Assembly: GCA_031257955.1 (NCBI GenBank)
Contig: JAIRNQ010000231.1
Location: 1-13,571, forward strand
Length of the DNA: 13,571 nt
Direction: 5' to 3'
From: Deltaproteobacteria bacterium
GTDB taxonomy: Bacteria > Desulfobacterota > Desulfarculia > Adiutricales > Adiutricaceae
The translations under genes and the position numbers were made by a program. Below are positions 6,558-11,817 of this stretch, one piece after another (positions within the stretch are counted from its first letter, which is position 1; each line of letters starts with the position of its first letter). Below the pieces are notes generated by a model that was not told the origin of the DNA, did not search any database, and saw nothing but the letters and a program-made list of their open reading frames with translations.

Positions 6558-9056
6558 CTAAATAAATAGCGACATGTCACTTTCTTCGGCGTGGGAGAGC
6601 ATATACGCGGCGCCGCTCAGTTTCACCCCATCTATCAACTCGTCTATGGTCAGGCCCATTATGTCCATACTCATGGAGCAAGCGACTATTTCCACGCCGT
6701 TATCCATAGCCTGCTTAATCATCTCTTCCAAGCTCTGAACGTTTTTGGACTTCATCAGCCCCCGAATCATCTTGGCCCCCAATCCGGCGAAGTTCATTTT
6801 AGACAGACCAAGTTTACGGCTTCCCCGGGGCATGGCCATAGAAAACATCGAAGAGATAAAATTTTTCTCCGTCTTGACTTTCTCGCTCCTCCTCAGGATA
6901 TTCAAACCCCAGAAGGTAAAGAACATGCTCGTCTTTCGCCCCATGGCCGCCGAAGAGTTGGCCATGATGAAAGCGGCGATGGCCTTGTCGAGATCGGAGC
7001 TAAAAACGATAAAGTTTTTCCCGTTCCCGCCCAGGCTCGGTTTTGCCTCAACCGCCTCGGCGCATTTTTGTATCGTGGAAATCGAGCCGCATTTCTGGGC
7101 GCCGGGCCTGGTTCCGATAAAAGTGTGGCCGGTGCTGCCGCAATAGGCTTGGGCGTCGGTCGCGAAGGCTGGGTCGGTGGTCTCGATTTCAATTCTATCG
7201 CCTGGCTGGGCCTTCTCCAGTTCATTCGCGAGTTTCATGATCGGTCCGGGACATTGAAGGCCGCAAGCGTTAACGGTTATGGTTTTGGGCTCGGTTTGGT
7301 CACGGGCCTGGTCGGATCTGGCCTGGGCACAGTCCCGGCCGTCGCCGCGGCCAGGGGAATTTTGCGGGCAAGCCTTTTCCGGCGCCGATTCCGGCGGCGT
7401 CAGGCTCTTGGCGCTCCCGGCCTTAACTTCGCTCCAAATTAAATAGCCGCCGCTCAAATTATAAGCCTCAAAGCCGTAGTGGCTTAAAAGGCGGCAGGCC
7501 ACATACCCTCGCAGTCCCACTTGGCACGTCACATATATCGGTTTATTTCTGTCAAGATCCGCGATACGGTTTCTGAGCTCATCGAGATCTATATTTTTAA
7601 AACCCTCAATCGATCCCGTTGAAAACTCAAGAGGCGTGCGAACATCCAAAAGAGTGACTTTATCGGGTTCCAAGGCATCGATATCGTGCCAATGAAAGGT
7701 TTTAACCTTTTCGGTCAGGATATTTTCGATGACAAAACCGGCTATGTTCACCGGATCTTTGGCGGAACTGTAAGGCGGGGCGTAACAAAGCTCAAGTTTG
7801 GCCAGATCGTATCCGGTAGCCCCGAAACGAATCGCGGTCGCAATGACGTCACAGCGTTTGTCTACGCCGTCAAAGCCTATCAACTGGGCCCCAAGTAACT
7901 TGCCGGTATCGGGATCAAAGAGCGTTTTGACGATCATATTATTGGCACCCGGATAGTACCCGGCATGGCTCGGGGAGACAGTAAAACTCTTGGCGACGTT
8001 AATGTTTAGTCGCTTGGCGATCTTTTCGTTTAGGCCGGTACTGGCAATCGTCATATCAAAGGCTTTGAGGATGCTGCTCCCCTGAGTGCCCTCATAGACG
8101 CTACTTAACCCGCAAACATTATCGGCCGCGATTCGCCCCTGTTTATTGGCCGGGCCGGCCAGGGCAATGGCGGCTTTGGTCTGGCTGACGAATTCGGTTA
8201 TCTCTGCCGCGTCGCCTATGGCGAATATGTCAGGATCGCTCGCGCGCAAATGATCGTCGGTTACGATAAAACCTCTTTGGTTGACCGTTAAGCCGCATTC
8301 TTTGGCCAGCTCGCTCTCCGGACGAATTCCGGCGCTCAAAAGTAGCATATCCGCAGTCATTTCCCTATCGTTAAGGACAATTTTAAGCGCTTTAGCCGTA
8401 TCGTCCACCGATTTAACCGCATTGCCCAGTATTATCTCTACACCTTGGCTTCTGAGGTATTTTTGGGCGACGCAGGCCATATCAAAATCAATCGGGGCGA
8501 TAATCTGATCTAAGAGTTCAACCACCGTGACTTTTAGGCCGTTGCGATGGAGGTTTTCCGCCATCTCGATTCCGATGGCCCCGCCGCCCAAAATTACCGC
8601 CGACTTGGGGCTTTCCCTCTCGATAAAGTCTTTTATGGCAAAGGTGTCCCCGACGTTTCTTAGGGTAAAAACCCGTGGGCTATCGATCCCCTCTATCGCC
8701 GGCTTCATGGGCGCCGCGCCCGGTGACATTATGAGCTTGTCGTAGTTCTCCCGGTAAGTTTGGCCATTGGCCAGATCCGTGACCGTGATGGTCTTGAGGG
8801 CCGGGTCAACTGACGTCACTTGGCTTAAAACGCGGACGTCAACGTTATACCGCTTCCGAAAACTCTCAGGGGTTTGCAGGGTTAAGGCTTCCTTTTTTTG
8901 GATCTCCCCTCCGATATAATATGGAAGTCCGCAATTGGCATACGATATGTACTCTGTGCGCTCGAAGATTGTTATCTGGGCGCTCTCATCTAAGCGGCGC
9001 AGCCTAGCCGCCGCCGTCGCTCCTCCCGCGACTCCACCGATAATAAGAATTTTCAT
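6558..9056 (-). CDS. CoA-disulfide reductase-like flavoprotein fused to rhodanese, TusA and DsrE-like domains
   Basis: An 832-aa four-module protein for handling sulfane sulfur. Residues 1-445 are an FAD/NAD(P)H disulfide reductase of the CoADR/Npsr (NADH-dependent persulfide reductase) type: GGVAGG (7-12), single catalytic Cys42 in YANCGLPYYIGG, NAD(P)-binding GGGAIGIEMAE (157-167), FAD motif DIFAIGDAAE (277-286), and the CoADR tyrosines in CYAPPYSSAKDP (424-435). Residues about 455-548 are a rhodanese with Cys511 in TCQVGLRG. A linker of about 45 residues follows, with two cysteines (563, 576). Residues about 592-660 are TusA with the CPGP motif (Cys602). Residues about 680-832 are DsrE-like with Cys793 in ACSMSMDIMG. 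All expected sulfur-carrying cysteines are present. The ATG has GGGAG seven bases upstream. It follows an ArsR-family gene by 197 bp on the same strand. Base composition looks more AT-rich than the flanking genes. I infer persulfide transfer between modules and reduction of CoA or low-molecular-weight persulfides; the exact substrate cannot be read. Confidence 0.93.
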   Translation of the reverse strand: MKILIIGGVAGGATAAARLRRLDESAQITIFERTEYISYANCGLPYYIGGEIQKKEALTLQTPESFRKRYNVDVRVLSQVTSVDPALKTITVTDLANGQTYRENYDKLIMSPGAAPMKPAIEGIDSPRVFTLRNVGDTFAIKDFIERESPKSAVILGGGAIGIEMAENLHRNGLKVTVVELLDQIIAPIDFDMACVAQKYLRSQGVEIILGNAVKSVDDTAKALKIVLNDREMTADMLLLSAGIRPESELAKECGLTVNQRGFIVTDDHLRASDPDIFAIGDAAEITEFVSQTKAAIALAGPANKQGRIAADNVCGLSSVYEGTQGSSILKAFDMTIASTGLNEKIAKRLNINVAKSFTVSPSHAGYYPGANNMIVKTLFDPDTGKLLGAQLIGFDGVDKRCDVIATAIRFGATGYDLAKLELCYAPPYSSAKDPVNIAGFVIENILTEKVKTFHWHDIDALEPDKVTLLDVRTPLEFSTGSIEGFKNIDLDELRNRIADLDRNKPIYVTCQVGLRGYVACRLLSHYGFEAYNLSGGYLIWSEVKAGSAKSLTPPESAPEKACPQNSPGRGDGRDCAQARSDQARDQTEPKTITVNACGLQCPGPIMKLANELEKAQPGDRIEIETTDPAFATDAQAYCGSTGHTFIGTRPGAQKCGSISTIQKCAEAVEAKPSLGGNGKNFIVFSSDLDKAIAAFIMANSSAAMGRKTSMFFTFWGLNILRRSEKVKTEKNFISSMFSMAMPRGSRKLGLSKMNFAGLGAKMIRGLMKSKNVQSLEEMIKQAMDNGVEIVACSMSMDIMGLTIDELIDGVKLSGAAYMLSHAEESDMSLFI

Positions 9057-9122
9057 ATCATTACTCCCTTGTTTTCCAAGTATGCGTCTAAGTCGCCTAA
9101 ATGGAAGGCAGATTGAATTTAT

Positions 9123-9232
9123 CCAAGAACCAATTTACCGGAGATAGGCCCGCCGAAGGCCCTTACGGCGCCTTTATGAAAGGGTTTTAGAATCGCCGCC
9201 TCCCAAGCTGTCTCGGGCCTATGAGTTCTTGG
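9123..9232 (-). other. Nested inverted repeats in the ArsR-flavoprotein gap, multibranch RNA-like element
   Basis: CCAAGAAC (9123-9130) pairs perfectly with GTTCTTGG (9225-9232), and inside it ATAGGCCCG (9144-9152) pairs perfectly with CGGGCCTAT (9214-9222). Within the inner stem, CCTTT/AAAGG (9171-9183) forms a hairpin with a three-base loop, and GCCG/CGGC lies around 9152-9169. The element fills most of the 197-bp gap and would be transcribed on the minus strand as the 5' leader of the flavoprotein gene. A further arm, CTTGGCC/GGCCGAAG (9229-9250), lies just past the ArsR stop. It could be a leader RNA, an operon-internal processing site or a decayed small mobile element. Confidence 0.4.
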
Positions 9233-9253
9233 CCCAAAACCTGGCCGAAGGGA

Positions 9254-9547
9254 TTATTGGCAATAGTGTTTTTTTAGCGTGTTTAGCACTTCCACGACCC
9301 GTCCGTCCGCAATTGAGTAAGTAACGTATTGCCCGTTTTTACTGGCGCTAAGAATGGATGCGGTCTTAAGGTAATTTAAATGCTGGGACAAGGCGCTCTG
9401 GGTGATGTTGGGGATAAACTCTCCAATTTCTCCAACCGTTTTAGCGCCGCTGGCTAAGGCGCACAGTATAAGCAAACGATTTTCGTTAGCCAGTATCTTG
9501 AGGAGCTGCGCAACTATTTTTGCCTTTTTCTCCATATTATGTCCCAT
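9254..9547 (-). CDS. ArsR/SmtB-family repressor, probable persulfide sensor (SqrR/BigR/YgaV-like)
   Basis: A 97-aa winged-helix DNA-binding protein. LLKILANENRLLILC (15-29) is the typical ArsR helix, the recognition helix is around TQSALSQHLNYLKTA (49-63), and the wing is around SKNGQYVTYSIAD (69-81). Two cysteines are present, C29 in RLLILC and C96 in KHYC, 67 residues apart. SqrR (C41/C107) and BigR (C42/C108) use a pair at this spacing to form a tetrasulfide or disulfide that releases DNA. No arsenic- or zinc-type metal site (ELCVCDL) is seen. The sulfur-handling flavoprotein lies next on the same strand, so I infer that it represses itself and that gene until persulfides accumulate. The longer frame is listed; ATG9535 (residue 5) has the better ribosome-binding site (GGGA six bases upstream), so the true start may be there. 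The family is certain; the inducer is inferred. Confidence 0.92.
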   Translation of the reverse strand: MGHNMEKKAKIVAQLLKILANENRLLILCALASGAKTVGEIGEFIPNITQSALSQHLNYLKTASILSASKNGQYVTYSIADGRVVEVLNTLKKHYCQ

Positions 9548-9556
9548 TTATAAGTT

Positions 9557-9589
9557 TATAACATATAATTATGTTATAGCTATAACATA
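9557..9589 (-). promoter_or_regulatory. Two overlapping palindromes, probable ArsR operator
   Basis: The half-site TATAACATA occurs at 9557-9565 and 9581-9589, and its inverse TATGTTATA at 9570-9578. The middle copy is shared: 9557-9578 is a palindrome with nine-base arms and a TAAT spacer, and 9570-9589 is a perfect 20-bp palindrome. The block ends ten bases from the repressor's upstream ATG and sits over AT-rich promoter-like sequence (a minus-strand TATAAT at 9589-9594, weak -35). This fits autoregulation by the ArsR protein, with room for two dimers. Confidence 0.65.
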
Positions 9590-9677
9590 TTATATTTAGG
9601 CTATAATCATGCGTTTAAGTTAAATTTAAATATGCTTATGTAAAATAATTTATGGCCCGCGACTGAGTCCATAAAGC

Positions 9678-9758
9678 TCAGCTAGACAAGATGATGTTTT
9701 CTGCCTTGTCGCCCGGAGTACCCTCCCTCAAGGGTCGCCAAAGATCCCGACCGACCAT
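9678..9758 (-). CDS. Very short ORF, unrecognised (possible remnant)
   Basis: A 26-residue frame, MVGRDLWRPLREGTPGDKAE followed by NIILSS, ends in TGA at 9678-9680. The frame stays open upstream to a TAG near 9776-9778, adding AYGFVK. The composition looks protein-like, but there is no ribosome-binding site before the ATG and I know no family match. It lies in the leader between the promoter at 9810-9838 and the ArsR gene, so it could be a leader peptide or the leftover of a broken gene. Confidence 0.18.
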   Translation of the reverse strand: MVGRDLWRPLREGTPGDKAENIILSS

Positions 9759-9777
9759 TTTTACGAAGCCGTAAGCC

Positions 9778-9797
9778 TATACTTCCAAAGAAGTATA
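9778..9797. promoter_or_regulatory. 8-bp inverted repeat just downstream of a promoter
   Basis: TATACTTC (9778-9785) and GAAGTATA (9790-9797) are perfect inverted copies around CAAA. On the minus strand it begins about six bases after the expected start of transcription from the promoter at 9810-9838, a position for an operator or a 5'-end RNA hairpin. The first 11 bases recur at 2-12 of the window. Confidence 0.45.
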
Positions 9798-9809
9798 TTC
9801 GTAGTTTCT

Positions 9810-9838
9810 AATATACTAATTTAATCCAGTCCCGTCAA
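9810..9838 (-). promoter_or_regulatory. Near-consensus sigma-70 promoter, minus strand
   Basis: Reading the minus strand, TTGACG (9838-9833) is followed after exactly 17 bases by TATATT (9815-9810), each matching five of six consensus bases. Transcription would start near 9803 and run toward the ArsR gene, leaving a leader of about 256 bases. It is the best promoter match in the window. Confidence 0.55.
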
Positions 9839-9895
9839 GCCTTTTCAAACATTTTTTTCCCCCTCAAACCCCTCTGTTCCGTTGACTTTTGGGAA

Positions 9896-10057
9896 TTATT
9901 GGAAAGATGGGGAAAAATTTTGCTCGCCTTCCGCTTGGAAATTAAATCGGGGGGCCGTTTCCCCGTTCTCTTCCAGACCGCTTGATTTGTTCCTTTCGGC
10001 AGCGACTCTGGGTTCTAACCAGGTAAACGCGATAACCGTAAAAGCCACCACCACCAT
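9896..10057 (-). CDS. Short ORF of 53 aa, possible small membrane or exported protein
   Basis: The frame starts at ATG10057, with AGGCGG five bases upstream, a usable ribosome-binding site. It begins MVVVAFTVIAFTWLEPRVAA, a hydrophobic stretch resembling a signal sequence but without an N-terminal positive charge, followed by a polar, Glu/Asn-rich tail ending in NFSPSFQ. No family is recognised. The overlapping plus-strand frame 9882-10070 is less convincing because it would need a TTG start without a ribosome-binding site. It may be a real small protein, a truncated gene, or chance. Confidence 0.28.
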   Translation of the reverse strand: MVVVAFTVIAFTWLEPRVAAERNKSSGLEENGETAPRFNFQAEGEQNFSPSFQ

Positions 10058-10078
10058 ATTTACCGCCTAAAGTTAGTG

Positions 10079-10440
10079 CTGTTTGTGTCTTTTCGATGAA
10101 TACGGCATATTTTGATCAAAAACTAATAAGATAAAATGTCTAAAAACTTGCTGAAATATAGTTAAAACAACTAATTAATTTTATTGAATTATATAACAGT
10201 AAAAAAACACTATATTTTTTGACTATATCCATCATAAAAGTTATAATAAGCTTTAAAATCTATGGTACAAGGTTTCCATCCAGACAATGAAAAATCTAGC
10301 TATCATTTTTTTGACAATTCAAACAGTCAAGAAGAATGTTACCATCTTTTCAAAAAAAAGTCTAGCAAAATATGGAACGCTACCTTGATAATAACATTTT
10401 GATAAAAACAATACGTTACTATCAAATCTAAGGCTGGATG
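10079..10440. other. AT-rich island without a convincing gene
   Basis: About 360 bases are strikingly AT-rich next to the GC-rich genes on both sides. The island holds the palindrome TTTTGATCAAAA (10110-10121), arms TTTGATA/TATCAAA at 10398-10426, and many short A and T tracts. All six frames are broken; the longest ATG frame is the 46-aa one at 10262-10402. Possible readings are a curved promoter/silencer region, an attachment or insertion scar, or decayed foreign DNA. The bases between here and 10606 show no gene or clear structure. Confidence 0.6.
10262..10402 (+). CDS. Short ORF of 46 aa in the AT-rich island, doubtful
   Basis: An ATG frame reads MVQGFHPDNEKSSYHFFDNS, then a Lys/Ser-rich middle and a hydrophobic end, ATLIITF. 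It has one Cys and a KKK cluster. There is no ribosome-binding site upstream of the ATG, and the frame is closed by a TAA at 10247-10249. The AT-rich codons differ from every clear gene here. It is likely chance or a remnant. Confidence 0.15.
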   Translation: MVQGFHPDNEKSSYHFFDNSNSQEECYHLFKKKSSKIWNATLIITF

Positions 10441-10606
10441 ACCAGTCAGTTTGGTTAAGCCATTTTTATCCGTCCGTTTTTAGCCTAAAGTCGGTGGATT
10501 CAAGGGTAAAGTTTGTGGCAATTCGTTCGGCCATCTTGTCGGGAAGGCCCACCAAGTCGCTAGCTATGCGGAGGGGTTAGTCCAAAGTGCGAAGCGTAGA
10601 TTTATC

Positions 10607-10667
10607 TTGACAAGGATTCCTGGAGGGAGTTAATGTAATATTGTTAAAATCAAGTAGATCTTAACAA
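10607..10667 (+). promoter_or_regulatory. Promoter and palindromic operator candidate before the Nudix-like regulator
   Basis: A perfect TTGACA at 10607-10612 is followed 18 bases later by TAATGT (10631-10636), a weak -10. Directly after it, TTGTTAA (10641-10647) and TTAACAA (10661-10667) are perfect inverted arms, with inner ATC/GAT (10649-10651, 10657-10659) extending the symmetry. The palindrome lies between the promoter and the ATG at 10690, where a repressor would block transcription; autoregulation by the downstream protein is an inference. GGAGGG followed by ATG-TAA at 10634-10639 is a start-stop pair of unknown meaning. Confidence 0.5.
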
Positions 10668-10689
10668 ACCTGAAATAACGGGGGCAAGC

Positions 10690-11727
10690 ATGGCCAACTT
10701 CGGTAAAAAAGGCTTCTCGATGGTAGAGGCGACCAAACCCATCTCCCAAACTCCCCGTGACGGGAATTTGGAGGCGCCAGAGGCCGCCGACGCGGCCGTC
10801 GCCCAAACTCCCCGGGACGGAACTTTGGAGGCGCCCAAGCCCGTCGCCCAAACTCCCCGGGACGCTCCTGTCGCCCAAACTCCCAGGGACGCACCCATCG
10901 ACCAAACTCCCCGGGACGGAACATTGGTGGCGCCCGTGGCCGTGGCGAGGGCTGTGGGGCCGACCGGGCCTGGGGCCGGACCTGGCTTAGACATTGACGC
11001 GGCTACGGTGCCGGTGATAATCGAGTTGGTGGCTTTGGGATTGGATTTTCCGATGAGCCCTTTTGGCAAGAGGCACGTGGACACCCCGGTAGTCAAGGTG
11101 ATTGTTGAGCAAGGCCTTGACGGGGGTTGGGGACTGCCCAAGACGTTTTTTGGTGGGGAGAAAAATTTGAGCGAAGCGGCTTATGACTTTATCATGGGCT
11201 TTTCGCTATTCCGGGCGCGGCCTTTGTTCAAGCAACTGGGGGCCTACTCCCTGGGGCTCTTGAAGCCCGACCGTCCCGATGGGGCGGTGAGCCGGGTTTT
11301 GGTCTGCGCCTATTTGGTGTTGGGCGCGTCCGGGGTAGGGGAAAAATTGGCCTGGGTAGAACTGGAAGGGCTTCCGGGTCGGGCGCGGTTAAAAGTCCCC
11401 GCGGGGATGCGGCTTGATAGATATTTTTCCCAGAGGGCGGGCACCGACCAAGTTAAGGCGGAACCCTTGGGGCCGGCTTTGGAATCGGCCTTGGTCACCC
11501 TTGGACGGCAAGTCGGTGAGCGAGCGGGGATGCGGGAAATCTTGTCCATGCTCTTACCGGGGAAATTTACCCTTGGCCAGGCGAAGGCAACCATCGAGAC
11601 GTTGTCCGGCCAAAAAATAAACGAGGTATCCTTCAGGCGACACATGTCCCAAAAGACCGTTTATACCGGGGAAGAGTTAAAGTCCAAGCAATTCCGCCCC
11701 CCCAAGTTCTATCGTTTCAAGGATTAG
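10690..11727 (+). CDS. NrtR-like regulator: degenerate Nudix domain plus winged helix, with N-terminal QTPRD repeats
   Basis: A 345-aa protein. Residues about 106-215 resemble the Nudix-fold ligand domain of NrtR regulators: VPVIIELVALGL, then VVKVIVEQG, WGLP (147-150) and KQLGAYSLG...SRVLVCAYLVLG. The Nudix box is degenerate: where GG and the REUxEE glutamates should be, it reads KTFFGGEKNLSEAAYDFIMG, so hydrolysis is unlikely. Residues about 280-344 match the NrtR C-terminal winged helix: LLPGKFTLGQAKATIETLSG, VSFRRHM and PPKFYRF. NrtR proteins repress NAD-metabolism operons and respond to ADP-ribose-like ligands; the target here is unknown because no NAD gene is in the window. The first ~105 residues are an extra low-complexity tail with five QTPRD copies. 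The ATG has GGGGG five bases upstream. It stands alone and converges on the sigma-54 regulator. Family assignment rests on reading motifs by eye. Confidence 0.75.
   Translation: MANFGKKGFSMVEATKPISQTPRDGNLEAPEAADAAVAQTPRDGTLEAPKPVAQTPRDAPVAQTPRDAPIDQTPRDGTLVAPVAVARAVGPTGPGAGPGLDIDAATVPVIIELVALGLDFPMSPFGKRHVDTPVVKVIVEQGLDGGWGLPKTFFGGEKNLSEAAYDFIMGFSLFRARPLFKQLGAYSLGLLKPDRPDGAVSRVLVCAYLVLGASGVGEKLAWVELEGLPGRARLKVPAGMRLDRYFSQRAGTDQVKAEPLGPALESALVTLGRQVGERAGMREILSMLLPGKFTLGQAKATIETLSGQKINEVSFRRHMSQKTVYTGEELKSKQFRPPKFYRFKD
10747..10917 (+). repeat. In-frame tandem minisatellite encoding QTPRD
   Basis: Five near-identical copies of a 17-base core, CCAAACTCCCCGGGACG or variants, encode QTPRD at residues 20-24, 39-43, 54-58, 63-67 and 72-76. 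Spacings are 19, 15, 9 and 9 codons, all multiples of three bases. The longer copies share GGAACTTTGGAGGCGCC-like flanks encoding DGTLEAP. The last three copies are the closest packed and look like the youngest duplications. It lies within the N-terminal tail of the NrtR-like gene. Confidence 0.85.
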
Positions 11728-11790
11728 AAGACGCGGCGGAGCTTGAGGCACCCGGCCGCTCCCTGATGGGGACGCGCCCAAGAGGGGAAC

Positions 11791-11808
11791 GGCCCCAAGA
11801 TGGGGGCC
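11791..11808. terminator. GC hairpin between convergent genes, weak terminator candidate
   Basis: GGCCCC (11791-11796) and GGGGCC (11803-11808) form a perfect stem around AAGATG, in the 90-bp gap between the convergent NrtR-like and NtrC-like genes. No U-tract follows on either strand, so efficient intrinsic termination is doubtful. Confidence 0.3.
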
Positions 11809-11817
11809 CCGGTTGGT

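Noticed and set aside
6591..7442. Plus-strand open frame of 283 codons
   Set aside because: It is antisense to the TusA/DsrE and rhodanese parts of the flavoprotein, which have strong motifs on the other strand.
9057..9126. Coding remnant just upstream of the flavoprotein, ending ...GDLDAYLENKGVMI with a stop overlapping its ATG
   Set aside because: Only about 22 codons are open, bounded by a TAA, and no ATG start lies far enough upstream; likely chance.
9882..10070. Plus-strand 62-codon frame starting with TTG
   Set aside because: No ribosome-binding site, rare start codon, and no recognisable features; the opposite-strand 53-codon frame is better supported, though also weak.
9600..10690. 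tRNA or rRNA gene in the large gap
   Set aside because: No cloverleaf with T-loop and CCA-like end and no conserved rRNA blocks could be recognised by eye.
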